The notes beneath the pieces are model-generated. The model did no database searches and was not told where the DNA came from. It was given only the letters and a program-made list of their open reading frames with translations. Shown here piece after piece: positions 6,081 to 14,845 of a stretch of 30,519 nt of DNA. The DNA lies in NCBI GenBank assembly GCA_938038035.1, contig CALHQV010000351.1, positions 1 to 30,519 on the forward strand, in the 5' to 3' direction. The number at the start of each line of letters is the position of its first letter. The first letter of the stretch is position 1. The stretch comes from an uncultured Gemella sp. Lineage in GTDB: Bacteria > Bacillota > Bacilli > Staphylococcales > Gemellaceae. Both the position numbers and the translations under genes were made by a program.

Positions 6081-6313
6081 TGGAATTATGTTCTATTCTT
6101 TCTTCATATCATTTCTCCTACGTCTGAATATTGCAGGACGTTAAATAAAGCAATACACACCCTAGTGCAGATGTGCTCCCGAAAATGCACTATTTTAATC
6201 TAGAGTGATAAGGTGTTTCCTCTTCCCTTTCTGCCTTAATTGCTCTTGGTTAAAATTACTAGTAATCTCCGCTTTAGATACTCACCCCGAACGAAGGGTG
6301 AGTATCTTTTTTT
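6070..6313 (+). ncRNA. Candidate ~240-nt non-coding RNA
   Basis: This is a complete transcription unit, with a promoter motif at 6051-6080 and a strong terminator at 6276-6314, and no convincing gene inside. Visible structure includes the leader hairpin (6075-6101), ACGTC/GACGT (6120-6141), and an outer ACACC/GGTGT pair that encloses TAGTGCA/TGCACTA with a 16-base loop. The only ATG-led frame of note is 18 codons (6088-6144) whose ATG sits in the leader hairpin loop and lacks a good ribosome site. It does not fold as a tRNA. A regulatory RNA or decoy is the likeliest reading. Confidence 0.5.
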
Positions 6314-6314
6314 T
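6276..6314 (+). terminator. Strong intrinsic terminator
   Basis: The perfect 12-bp stem AGATACTCACCC/GGGTGAGTATCT has an 8-base loop and a T8 run. The T-run reaches the stop codon of the opposing minus-strand gene (stop at 6313-6315). Confidence 0.93.
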
Positions 6315-7089
6315 ACCACGTAAATGATTTTTTTAGTTTATCTATAAAACCTAGATTAGCAAATAGATTAGGTGCAATCCTTTTCTTCACACCATTGTAT
6401 TCAGATTGAGAAATCCTCTCTACTTGACACATTTCCGGAATATATTTACTTTCTAGAGTTTTACTGTCTAATCTAGGGAAATATCTTATCCTATAGTACC
6501 CTGGTAAACATGGTTCACTATAATAATCTATCTTTACTTTATCAGACATTACTTCCAATAAGTATTCGTACATCACATCACTTATCTTACCATCAGCAAT
6601 ACCGATATTCGTATACTTTACTTCAGATACAATCAGTTTAGCAATAATCTCACCCTTATATTTTTTAGTTTCTTTATTGTAAGGTACTAACCAATGTTCG
6701 TTAGACCAACCCACATCGTATACTAATTCTTCATTTGGTTTTAAACAATACTCAAACGGTAGTTTGTAGATATACCAACCATTTTTAAAATCTACTTTCT
6801 CATTGCTACCATAACCACTATAGCCGTACATTAAATGCCAAACTAATTCATTCATTCCTTCTACACAACCAATGACACTATCTGACACATGTACTCTAGG
6901 TACTGTTTTGTCTTCTTTTGGCCCAGGTCTCTCTGCTAGACGAGGTACAAATTCTTTAATATTTCCATTTACTGAACCATGTAGCATATAGGGATAGTCT
7001 GGATTTGCTTTTACAATCTCTATATTCTTTCTCACCTTTGGTTTTTGATTATCTACATATTCTTCGATATCTGCTAGATGCTTATCCAT
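6313..7089 (-). CDS. Hypothetical protein, possible ART-like fold
   Basis: This is the only clear minus-strand gene, 258 residues long. The N-terminal region has the spaced pattern H37-G-S39 ... P49-R50 ... PRVHVSDSVIGC (64-75). It resembles an uncharacterised bacterial/phage family signature (HxS...L.PR...PRV..S.SI..C) that recalls ADP-ribosyltransferase-like entry motifs; this comparison is from memory and weak. The rest is Tyr/Trp-rich and basic at the end (FIDKLKKSFTW). The start has TAAAGGAAAT upstream. It is divergent from the structural operon and convergent with the non-coding unit, which suggests separate timing. A host-modifying or anti-defence role is possible. Confidence 0.8.
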   Translation of the reverse strand: MDKHLADIEEYVDNQKPKVRKNIEIVKANPDYPYMLHGSVNGNIKEFVPRLAERPGPKEDKTVPRVHVSDSVIGCVEGMNELVWHLMYGYSGYGSNEKVDFKNGWYIYKLPFEYCLKPNEELVYDVGWSNEHWLVPYNKETKKYKGEIIAKLIVSEVKYTNIGIADGKISDVMYEYLLEVMSDKVKIDYYSEPCLPGYYRIRYFPRLDSKTLESKYIPEMCQVERISQSEYNGVKKRIAPNLFANLGFIDKLKKSFTW

Positions 7090-7142
7090 TTTATAATTTC
7101 CTTTAAACGTATGACTACTAATTATATAGTAAAGGACATACT
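7090..7142. promoter_or_regulatory. Divergent intergenic promoter region
   Basis: Only 53 bases separate two divergently transcribed genes and hold both ribosome sites. The minus strand contains TATAAT, and the plus strand contains TATATAG close to the start at 7143. The recurrent promoter motif is absent, so the structural operon probably uses another promoter class. Confidence 0.35.
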
Positions 7143-8807
7143 ATGTTATTACAATTACCCATCAGGAATGAAAAAGTCAGTATTACTAGACCAATCGTAC
7201 TAAAGGTGGTACGAGACTTAAAAGAATACTTAGATATCTTTCCTGATAATATTAATATTGTTTATATTGACGAAGAAGGTGTACGTAAAGAAAATGGTAC
7301 TGCTACACACGAATTAGGTAAAGAAGGAATCAATACAACATCTAATCCTTTAATTACCTTATCGGTTACTGAGGAGTATCGTAATAATACTTTCTTACAA
7401 TACCAACATTACGACCAAGAGTTCCATCCTTGTTTTTTACACGATAAAACACAAACATCCATCACACCTTATTATTCAGATGTAGAAATGCGTTTGAATA
7501 TCTCATACAGGGCACCTTCTAAAGCAGCTGCTAGGATGTGGTTAAACAGCATTAAATCAAAAATTAGAAGATACAGAGACGCATTCCCACATAACTTAGA
7601 ATACTCATACGAGATACCTGAGCAATTCATTTACATATTGACAGAAGTCTATCGTCTAATCCGTAATCAAGATAAAACAGTGAGTAATGTATCAGATTGG
7701 TTTCAAGAATATTTTATTAGAAGATTTGGTACTGCTTCTGATTCAGCAGGTGTGAATACTATCTTTGTAGTGTCTGAAATCCAACAACAAGTATTCGGTT
7801 ATTTTAACTTTGATGGTGCAATTGAAGAAGGTGATAAAGCCGATGGTGCGACTTCTTGGATTGTTTCTTTTGATTACTTATTACGTTACCAAAAACCTAC
7901 TGATGTTTCTATCTGGGTACCTAGAACCATTTACAATCAAGTGTTACCGGATTCCATTATGGGTATTGATGACGATGGTGAGGTAGAGACTACTAAACCA
8001 GATGAAGTGAAGTTTCCAGAGAATCAAACCTATTATACCAATTCAGGTTATTTCTTAGACCAATATTCAGCTATTCGTGATAATGCAGAGTGGGATGATT
8101 ACAATGGTATCACTGTACCTAGGTGGAATGAATTCCAACCTCTACAATCGCATTCTATTATTGGTTTAGAGAGATTTGTAGACCAATTGGTATTATTCTT
8201 ACCTGAAGATAAAGAAGGTGATTTAATCTTAGATTTAAATAACCCACAAGGTTACGATATTGACGAAGATTTAAAAGCTTTCATTGTTTCTGAAAAAGAC
8301 TACATGTTACACAAAGGAAAGTCTGTATTCCAGTTATGTGTTTACGAAAATAACGCCATGTTAAGAAGAGACTTTATTAAGATTGATGAAACAGGTAAAG
8401 TATATCTAAATGGTGAAATTGATATTGCTAAGATTTACAATATTCGTTTAGGAATTTACCATGATTGGAAATACTTAGATACAGACGCTATTGAAAGATT
8501 GAAGAAATGGTGTCGTGAAAAAGGTAAATGTCACTTCTTTACTTTTAAAGATAGATATGCTTACAATGAATGTCAACTGGGTATTCGTCGCCATCCTGAT
8601 GATAGATTCTTTAGAGAAGTAGAGTGTGTTAATGATAAGTATTCTGAACTTTACTTTAGAATCATCGAGTATATTTCTGGTAATAGAATGCCTGACATGA
8701 TTAAGAATAATAGAGACTGGGGTAAAGACCATCCTTCTATTCTTAATACACACAAAACTGTACAAACATTCAATACAACCAATATTAGCCATCCTAAGGA
8801 GAGGTAA
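7143..8807 (+). CDS. Probable virion structural protein
   Basis: This is a 554-residue soluble protein, first gene of a block of four. An Ala/Arg-rich helical stretch (~residues 120-150, SYRAPSKAAARMWLNSIKSK) follows a beta-rich N-terminus. The C-terminal half is Tyr/Asp-rich, ending in a disordered Asn/Thr tail. The start is supported by AGTAAAGGACAT. The next gene starts on the base after its stop. No homologue was named with confidence; size, soluble nature, tight linkage and the hub-like gene three places downstream suggest a neck, tail or baseplate component. Confidence 0.75.
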   Translation: MLLQLPIRNEKVSITRPIVLKVVRDLKEYLDIFPDNINIVYIDEEGVRKENGTATHELGKEGINTTSNPLITLSVTEEYRNNTFLQYQHYDQEFHPCFLHDKTQTSITPYYSDVEMRLNISYRAPSKAAARMWLNSIKSKIRRYRDAFPHNLEYSYEIPEQFIYILTEVYRLIRNQDKTVSNVSDWFQEYFIRRFGTASDSAGVNTIFVVSEIQQQVFGYFNFDGAIEEGDKADGATSWIVSFDYLLRYQKPTDVSIWVPRTIYNQVLPDSIMGIDDDGEVETTKPDEVKFPENQTYYTNSGYFLDQYSAIRDNAEWDDYNGITVPRWNEFQPLQSHSIIGLERFVDQLVLFLPEDKEGDLILDLNNPQGYDIDEDLKAFIVSEKDYMLHKGKSVFQLCVYENNAMLRRDFIKIDETGKVYLNGEIDIAKIYNIRLGIYHDWKYLDTDAIERLKKWCREKGKCHFFTFKDRYAYNECQLGIRRHPDDRFFREVECVNDKYSELYFRIIEYISGNRMPDMIKNNRDWGKDHPSILNTHKTVQTFNTTNISHPKER

Positions 8808-10163
8808 ATGCCTACTTTAATTACTGATAAATATAAACCAGAACAGGCAAAACCCGTACATGAGTTTATTGAAAAACCAAAGATTGTTCCTACTGATTTT
8901 AAAACAGCAGTAGTCGATAATAGAAACAACCGACTAGATACCTTAATCCGTTATGTAGAGGGTTCTCACCAAAAGGTGATTTACTTTAGACAAAGATTAG
9001 GTCGAGACGATTCAGTATCACAATACTCTCAAGATACTTCTGCTGCTCATCAACAATACGAAAGAATTGATGGGTTAGAAATTGTGATGCAATCTGGTTT
9101 GTCTACTTCCAATAATGGTAGTGACATTAGAACTACTGAGATTACAGGTGAAGCACTGATTGAACAACCTATTATCCCTAATGTAGGGGATATTATGTTA
9201 ATGGACTTTGGTAGAGGTACATTAGGTTGGTTTGGTATTAATAGTACCCGCCGTATGACCCATCGTACCAATACTTTATACGAAATTCAGTTCTCTTTAT
9301 CGTTTGAAATTACTGACCAATTAAATGACCCGAGAATGCTTGACTTAAATAAGAAAACAGTCGAAGTATTTAAGTATTCTAAAGACTATTTAAAAGCAGG
9401 TCAGAATCCTTTAATTTCTCCTAAGAAAGCTGCTTTGTTTGAAGAGCTTTTAGAAGAGTATGATAGATTAAGAGTATTGTGGTTTCGTAAGTTCTATTCT
9501 CGTATGTTAGAAACTTGTGTAATACCCAATCAATCACACGTTACTTACGATGGTTTTTACATGAAAGCCATTCGTAAATGGTTTAGTGTGTGTAATACAC
9601 CTGAGATGATGTATTTTAAAATCTTCGATGACTCTCAGTTCTCTATTTTAAAGAATCCTAGTATTTGGGATGTTATCCATACTCGTGATAAATACTTATT
9701 AAAAGAAATATTCACTAAAGCTGTAGCTGTACCGAGTAGTTCTTTTAGTAATATTCCCCAATTTGCTATGATTCGTTTTTCAGGCTTTAGTTGCGTCGTT
9801 ATGCCTGTAGAAGTAAGTTATACCAACGAACTCTATCTAAACCATAAAGACATTATTGGTAAAGCTATTGTCATTAACAATGATGTTTCTAAAACCAGAA
9901 TGCATACATACCAAGGTATTCCTTTAATCAATCAGGTACTGATGAACGATTCTTATGTATTCTCTCGTGACTTCTATAAAGATTCATTAGAAGGACAATC
10001 TCACTTAGAATTACAACTAAGAAAATATCTTAATGACGATACATTAGATATTGAGACTTTAGAAGCATTAGTAAAAGATGTAGAAAACTGGGGTGAAATG
10101 GAACAATACTATTTTATTCCTACTCTGATGATTTTAATCCACTATGGTGTAAGGAGAATGTAA
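8808..10163 (+). CDS. Probable virion (baseplate/tail) protein
   Basis: This 451-residue protein starts immediately after the previous stop, behind TAAGGAGAGG. The central segment IPNVGDIMLMDFGRGTLGWF (~residues 122-145) and the following Arg-rich strands look like a beta-barrel or OB-type module of the sort found in baseplate proteins. The C-terminal half is helical with several aromatic residues. There is no signal peptide. It abuts the next gene, which starts with GTG. The virion assignment rests on operon context and composition. Confidence 0.7.
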   Translation: MPTLITDKYKPEQAKPVHEFIEKPKIVPTDFKTAVVDNRNNRLDTLIRYVEGSHQKVIYFRQRLGRDDSVSQYSQDTSAAHQQYERIDGLEIVMQSGLSTSNNGSDIRTTEITGEALIEQPIIPNVGDIMLMDFGRGTLGWFGINSTRRMTHRTNTLYEIQFSLSFEITDQLNDPRMLDLNKKTVEVFKYSKDYLKAGQNPLISPKKAALFEELLEEYDRLRVLWFRKFYSRMLETCVIPNQSHVTYDGFYMKAIRKWFSVCNTPEMMYFKIFDDSQFSILKNPSIWDVIHTRDKYLLKEIFTKAVAVPSSSFSNIPQFAMIRFSGFSCVVMPVEVSYTNELYLNHKDIIGKAIVINNDVSKTRMHTYQGIPLINQVLMNDSYVFSRDFYKDSLEGQSHLELQLRKYLNDDTLDIETLEALVKDVENWGEMEQYYFIPTLMILIHYGVRRM

Positions 10164-10781
10164 GTGGAGGAAAAAAGAAGATATCTTACTCGTGATGAAA
10201 TGAATTCTTCTGTTTATCGATTATTCAATACACCATTCGTAGTACGAGTGGCTTATATTGATTTGATTGATATTGGTGAAATTCAGCGTTATGGGATGAT
10301 TACATCTGGTGATGAACATGATGATAGATGTAATGCTCATGAGAAAGTCACTGTAGCTCTAAAGATTCCTAAGCTATTGGAATTATTTAGAAAACAGATT
10401 CCATTTTATTTAGTCGATTCTAGTCAAGAACACTTAATGTATACGATTATTCATGAACACTTAATTGAGTGGCGAGAATATGTAGAAGAGTGTAGAGGGA
10501 TTAACCATTTACTAGGTAAAGTCCCCTTTAAGGATTTAAGGGATTTATCTGAAATGGCTACAGTGATTTATAAAGTACGTGACCGTAATAATGATAGAGA
10601 CATTACTGAAACCATTAATGCGATTAATCAATCCTTTAGTGTTAGTGGTGTATATACAGGTTACGATTTGTTCACTCGTGAGAAAGAGAAAACCGAGCTT
10701 ATCGAAGAGATGAGAAACCAACAAGAGATGGCACCTCATTTAGCAGAGATGGGTAAGATTTCAGAAAAGGTTAGAGGTTAA
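10164..10781 (+). CDS. Hypothetical protein in structural operon (GTG start)
   Basis: This is a 205-residue, charged, mainly helical protein. The GTG at 10164 directly follows the previous stop, with AAGGAGAATG as ribosome site; the second codon onward reads EEKRRYLTRDEM. The C-terminal ~50 residues are strongly charged (REKEKTELIEEMRNQQEMA), consistent with an exposed helix. Its size and place before a hub-like gene would suit a tail or baseplate assembly factor, but no motif proves it. Confidence 0.7.
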   Translation: MEEKRRYLTRDEMNSSVYRLFNTPFVVRVAYIDLIDIGEIQRYGMITSGDEHDDRCNAHEKVTVALKIPKLLELFRKQIPFYLVDSSQEHLMYTIIHEHLIEWREYVEECRGINHLLGKVPFKDLRDLSEMATVIYKVRDRNNDRDITETINAINQSFSVSGVYTGYDLFTREKEKTELIEEMRNQQEMAPHLAEMGKISEKVRG

Positions 10782-10783
10782 GT

Positions 10784-12124
10784 ATGTTTGATAACATGAC
10801 CAATCCAGCTAATGGTGAAATTATCAAAATAGCAAAAGGTAATTCACCTGCTTCTTACGATTATACACAGGCTTATATACACGTTATTAAAAAGAATGTG
10901 ACTTATCGTACTTTAAAAGTCTTGTCTTTAGATATATCGAGAGACTATGATAAAAACATAGCAGATGAAATCACGATTGAAGTAATGTTATCTCCTGGTA
11001 TTTGGGCAGACATGATTTATCCTTATATTGACGATATTGAAATTACCGTACAAAAATCACCCAGTGCGATTAGTACGTATCAAACTATTCAACGGTATAA
11101 AGGATACTGTAAGAATCCAATCAATGTTCGTAAGGTAATGGCTATTGCTCAAAATGCTTCCACTGAAGACTTGAATAAAATGGATGTGATTAAGATAGAC
11201 TTTCAATTAGTACCTATCTTAGTAGAAAAACTATTGACTATTCAAGCAGGGACTAATTTTGTAGATTGTCGTGTAGATGAAGCATTAGTAACCATGCTAA
11301 TGAACGAAGGTTCTAAGATTGAAGGTTTGGATAACCACGATGCATTACAAGGTATTGATATTGTCGAACCAGATAATCAAGATACTTATCGTAATATCCC
11401 TGTACCCCATACTACTCGTTTGATTAACTTACCTAATTACTTACAAAAGTTTTCTTATGGTATTTATAAAAAAGGATTAAGTCACTATATCCAAAATGGT
11501 ATGTGGTATGTCTATCCTAAGTTTGGTTTAGATAGACGTGACAATAAAATACGATATGTTAATATCTTTGTTACTTCTCGTGATTTATTACAACATACTC
11601 CTGTTACTTATCGAATAGAAGGTAATGACCTTTATATTATCGGTACAATAGAAAATGAATCAGTAGATAATAATTCAGCTAAGTTATTAAATCATGGTAA
11701 TGGTTTAAGAACTGTTAATCTTAATGTACAAGATACAGATGATGCTGTAAAAGTAGATGGTAATAAAGCACTAGTATCTCGTGGTCAATCTGTTAATGAG
11801 TTTATCATTAACGAATCACCCAATAACGTAACATACGCGCCATTGGCTCAAACTAAAACCAATACGAATATCTACGAACAAGTTTCTTCTTTAGAAGGAC
11901 GAGTAGGTAAACTATATTCAGTAGTTTGGAATAACTCTAATCCTGATTTAATTAAACCTGGTTCTATCATGCGTATTCACTATACTGGTGAGAAGAATGA
12001 GCAGTTAATGCTTGAAGGTGTGTTACTAAAAGCACACCACTATACACAAGCCACTGGTCAAGGTATGACTTCTACTTCTTACGAAACCACGACTGGTTTG
12101 TTTATCTTTTGTAAAGAATATTAA
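10784..12124 (+). CDS. Putative baseplate hub-like protein
   Basis: This is a 446-residue beta-rich protein. The N-terminal region (SLDISRDYDKNIADEITIEV, then MLSPGIWADMIYPYIDDIEI) has the alternating-strand layout of tail hub proteins of the gp27/gpD type. The C-terminal region (PGSIMRIHYTGEKNEQLMLE, with GVLLKAHH after it) resembles the hub domain that carries the tail tip. This is fold-level inference from pattern, not a sequence match. It ends the four-gene structural operon at the terminator 12130-12165. Confidence 0.6.
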   Translation: MFDNMTNPANGEIIKIAKGNSPASYDYTQAYIHVIKKNVTYRTLKVLSLDISRDYDKNIADEITIEVMLSPGIWADMIYPYIDDIEITVQKSPSAISTYQTIQRYKGYCKNPINVRKVMAIAQNASTEDLNKMDVIKIDFQLVPILVEKLLTIQAGTNFVDCRVDEALVTMLMNEGSKIEGLDNHDALQGIDIVEPDNQDTYRNIPVPHTTRLINLPNYLQKFSYGIYKKGLSHYIQNGMWYVYPKFGLDRRDNKIRYVNIFVTSRDLLQHTPVTYRIEGNDLYIIGTIENESVDNNSAKLLNHGNGLRTVNLNVQDTDDAVKVDGNKALVSRGQSVNEFIINESPNNVTYAPLAQTKTNTNIYEQVSSLEGRVGKLYSVVWNNSNPDLIKPGSIMRIHYTGEKNEQLMLEGVLLKAHHYTQATGQGMTSTSYETTTGLFIFCKEY

Positions 12125-12129
12125 TAGCG

Positions 12130-12165
12130 AATACAGGTACCCTATTCATTTAGGGTATCTGTATA
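12130..12165 (+). terminator. Intrinsic terminator of structural operon
   Basis: ATACAGGTACCCTA pairs with TAGGGTATCTGTAT (one mismatch) across loop TTCATT, followed by an A/T-rich tail. Confidence 0.8.
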
Positions 12166-12174
12166 TTTAATTTA

Positions 12175-12203
12175 TTTTAAACCTATATTATTTAATTGAT
12201 GAG
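12175..12203 (+). promoter_or_regulatory. Phage promoter motif, nucleotide operon
   Basis: TTTTAAACCTATATTATTTA then ATTGATGAG fits the recurrent motif. A leader hairpin, GAGATAT (12201-12207) with ATATCTC (12219-12225), follows. Confidence 0.6.
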
Positions 12204-12208
12204 ATATT

Positions 12209-12242
12209 CATTTGATATATATCTCCATTTGATGTATATCTT
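12209..12242 (+). repeat. Tandem 17-bp direct repeat in leader
   Basis: CATTTGATATATATCTC (12209-12225) and CATTTGATGTATATCTT (12226-12242) are adjacent and 15/17 identical. They sit between the promoter and the ribosome site of the operon, so they could be an operator or a site for an RNA-binding regulator. Confidence 0.75.
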
Positions 12243-12266
12243 ATCTATTCCATGAAAGGATATAAA

Positions 12267-12572
12267 ATGGATGTAAATACTGATTTAAAAATTGGTGATA
12301 GACCAATGTTAACGAGACAACATTCTAAAAGTAGATTAGGTAAACTTTCATTTTACTTTGATGAAATTAATAAACCTATTGAAGAGAATGATAGAATTGA
12401 AAAACTGGATATAAAAGCACAAGCAATTGTAGACAGTGAAGACGATAGTCGTCAGGAATTTATTGACAAGGAGGTTACTAAAATGCTCCTTGGTGATAAA
12501 AATGCACTCTATGTTATTAGACGTGTGAAACAACTTCTTAATCAGCAAGAAGACAGGCAAGAAACCAATTAA
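12267..12572 (+). CDS. Small hypothetical protein
   Basis: This is a 101-residue charged, helical protein of unknown function. The ATG at 12267 is preferred over the in-frame ATG at 12252 because AAAGGA at 12255-12260 fits as ribosome site for the later start. It is the first gene behind the promoter at 12175 and lies 23 bases before the kinase-MazG gene, which suggests a role tied to nucleotide metabolism or simply co-expression. Confidence 0.75.
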   Translation: MDVNTDLKIGDRPMLTRQHSKSRLGKLSFYFDEINKPIEENDRIEKLDIKAQAIVDSEDDSRQEFIDKEVTKMLLGDKNALYVIRRVKQLLNQQEDRQETN

Positions 12573-12595
12573 ACTCTTAAATAAAGGAAACCAAA

Positions 12596-14080
12596 ATGAT
12601 TAAAGTAATCGCATTTGAAGGCAGTTCTAACGTAGGTAAAACTACCTTGATTAAAGCTTATGCTAAAAAGCTACAAGCTGAAGGTAACTTGGTATTTATC
12701 CATAAACCTACAGGTGATGAATCTACGTATGGTAAAGAATACGACATCTTCTCATTTGAGGGTGTAGATAAAGAGTATATGACACCATACCAAGCTCGTT
12801 ATCAAAAAGCACGTGAACGCATTGCTCATGGTATTGATCTTTTGTTGGGTAAAAAACCTAACACTAGTATTGTAACTGAAAATGCAACAGCTGAATATAT
12901 CAGAGAAGCAAATGTTCGTCTTATCTGCGAAGGTAAGATTGAACAATTGCATGTAGTACGTATGCTTTTGAACAATATCGAAACCAATAAAGATATTTAC
13001 TTGTTGGTAGACCGTACTATTATCTCTTCTTTGATTTATGGTTATTCTTACAATAATGTGTGTAATCTTGAAACATTAGTTGTAAACAAAGAATACGAAC
13101 ACGTAAGAAGTCTTAAAAATATGGTAGATGTATTTGTCAATGTTACTCGTGATAAACCATTTAATCTTCCAAAAGAGAAATTAAATGGTGAAGAGTACGA
13201 TAAAGCATTTGACAAAGAGTCTATGGTTAATCATGAGAAATATCAAAAACACTATAGTTCTTTCTTCTGGTTGGTTATTGGTAAACCTAAATTCGTGATT
13301 ATCGATGTTGCTGATGAAGAACCAGATACACTGGCAACTGAACTTCAAGGAATGATTAGCAAAGTAGATGTTGGCAGTATGGGTTGGTATGAATTCATGC
13401 AATTAGCCAATCGTACTAACGCTACCTATAATGCGGATATCAGTAAAGCACTCTTCCATGACTTGGTAGGTATTTTGGGTGAATTCAATGAAATTTTTGA
13501 TATTGAAGCCAAACAAACTATCTTTGAGAAAAAACCACTGACAGAACAACAAATTCAATGCATGTTGTCTGAAGTAGGTGATACTCTTTGGTATTGCGGT
13601 ATTGCTCTCTATGACCTTGACCGTGCAATTACTGAAAAGATTATTTCCGATGAAGATAGTATTGCAGAAAGACTAGGTATCAATATTTGTGGTAGCAAAA
13701 TTACTAGTTATATTGCTAATAAACTGAATACTATTCATTCTTTGCATATTGATAAAGATGTTAATCAAGATGAATTCTTTGTGGATATATTCGGACTTGA
13801 TTTGTCTCGTATTGCTTCTGTAATCGACGATTATAAGAAACACTACTTCTACGGTCAACCTTTAACAAGTGTGTTGCTTAGCGATTTCTTGGAGATAGTT
13901 GAGCGTATTCTTACTGTGTTAACTTCATTGACATTTTATCACGATATGGATATGGAAACTGTTGCTGATAAAGTAATCAAAAAACTGAAAGCTCGTTATC
14001 CTGAAAAGTTCTCGGTAGAAGATAGCATCAATCGAGACTATACTAAGGAATCTCAAGCTTCTGGTTTGTTAGGTAAATAA
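12596..14080 (+). CDS. dTMP kinase / MazG-like pyrophosphohydrolase fusion
   Basis: This 494-residue protein appears to join two domains. Residues 1-~250 are thymidylate kinase-like: Walker A GSSNVGKT (9-16) and the DR signature with downstream Ser and Tyr (D139-R140...S...Y), which phosphorylate dTMP using ATP. Residues ~255-430 look like an all-alpha MazG/dUTPase-type domain: E296-F-N-E299 and E326-V-G-D329 form the ExxE...ExxD metal site, with LWY following as in MazG families that hydrolyse dNTPs to dNMPs. The start is supported by AAAGGAAACC. The opposed activities suggest remodelling of dNTP pools, possibly to favour a modified or specific nucleotide. The substrate cannot be read from sequence. 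Confidence 0.85.
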   Translation: MIKVIAFEGSSNVGKTTLIKAYAKKLQAEGNLVFIHKPTGDESTYGKEYDIFSFEGVDKEYMTPYQARYQKARERIAHGIDLLLGKKPNTSIVTENATAEYIREANVRLICEGKIEQLHVVRMLLNNIETNKDIYLLVDRTIISSLIYGYSYNNVCNLETLVVNKEYEHVRSLKNMVDVFVNVTRDKPFNLPKEKLNGEEYDKAFDKESMVNHEKYQKHYSSFFWLVIGKPKFVIIDVADEEPDTLATELQGMISKVDVGSMGWYEFMQLANRTNATYNADISKALFHDLVGILGEFNEIFDIEAKQTIFEKKPLTEQQIQCMLSEVGDTLWYCGIALYDLDRAITEKIISDEDSIAERLGINICGSKITSYIANKLNTIHSLHIDKDVNQDEFFVDIFGLDLSRIASVIDDYKKHYFYGQPLTSVLLSDFLEIVERILTVLTSLTFYHDMDMETVADKVIKKLKARYPEKFSVEDSINRDYTKESQASGLLGK

Positions 14081-14086
14081 GTACTG

Positions 14087-14130
14087 GACTACTACGGGGA
14101 TAAAACCTCGTAGTAGTCTATTATTTTTTT
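14087..14130 (+). terminator. Intrinsic terminator of nucleotide operon
   Basis: GACTACTACG and two further inner pairs close over ATAAAA with CGTAGTAGTC; TATTATTTTTTT follows. Confidence 0.9.
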
Positions 14131-14191
14131 GTCTATTTATCGGGCAATTCTATGAGAATTTATATTTACACCCCTAATAGGAGTATCCTAA

Positions 14192-14845
14192 ATGAATTTA
14201 AGAATGTTGATTGAAGAACTCTCTTCAATGCCCAAAGATAAATTACTGTACGATTCCATTAACCAACCTACTTGGCATATGTCACAAACAGGTGAAGTAG
14301 TATTAGCAGGTTCACCTTGTCCTATCCAGACAGTAGAACAGCTTTTACATAAACTAAAACTTATCCAAAAAAGAGATTTACCTTCTCAAGACTTTAGCTT
14401 TAAACGTGCTGTACATGAAGACATTGAGATTTATACTATTTCTGCAAAACCAGTAAATGGCGTCAATAAACTAAGAACTGAACTCATTACTTCTTCTACT
14501 GTTAAACTTTGGCAAATGTTCTCTACTGACCATATGTTAGTAGATGTAGCAGTAGGTGGCCCATCTTATCTTATGTCTTCTGATAAAGTAAAGATTTTAG
14601 TCAATAAACCTTATTATCAAATTCTAGGTTTAAATGGTAAACGTACTTATTTAGAAGAATTGCTAAGTGTACATTCTTTCTCTTGGCAAGATGAAAAAGG
14701 ACAAATTCAGTTCTTTAATAAAGCATACTGGGATAATTCATCTCATGATTGTCATTGTGATGATGCACCAGTTCTTGACATTAACAATAACGCAGGTGGT
14801 TTCAATACCATCCATCCATCGAAAGGAAAACACACATGCCAGTAA
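14192..14845 (+). CDS. Hypothetical protein
   Basis: This is a 217-residue soluble protein of unknown function. The sequence is mixed alpha/beta. Near the C-terminus a His/Cys/Asp cluster (SSHDCHCDDAP, ~residues 183-193), with a further CQ end, could bind metal. An AATAGGAGTATCC site precedes the start. No copy of the recurrent promoter motif was seen between the terminator at 14130 and this gene. Its last 10 bases overlap the next gene, so the two are likely coupled. Confidence 0.8.
   Translation: MNLRMLIEELSSMPKDKLLYDSINQPTWHMSQTGEVVLAGSPCPIQTVEQLLHKLKLIQKRDLPSQDFSFKRAVHEDIEIYTISAKPVNGVNKLRTELITSSTVKLWQMFSTDHMLVDVAVGGPSYLMSSDKVKILVNKPYYQILGLNGKRTYLEELLSVHSFSWQDEKGQIQFFNKAYWDNSSHDCHCDDAPVLDINNNAGGFNTIHPSKGKHTCQ

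Noticed and set aside
6088..6144. 18-codon frame in the candidate non-coding RNA
   Set aside because: The ATG lies in the loop of the leader hairpin with no good Shine-Dalgarno; too short to support. Could still be a leader peptide.
6140..6275. Possible tRNA in the non-coding unit
   Set aside because: No acceptor/D/anticodon/T-arm set can be drawn, and no TTC-type T-loop in the right place.
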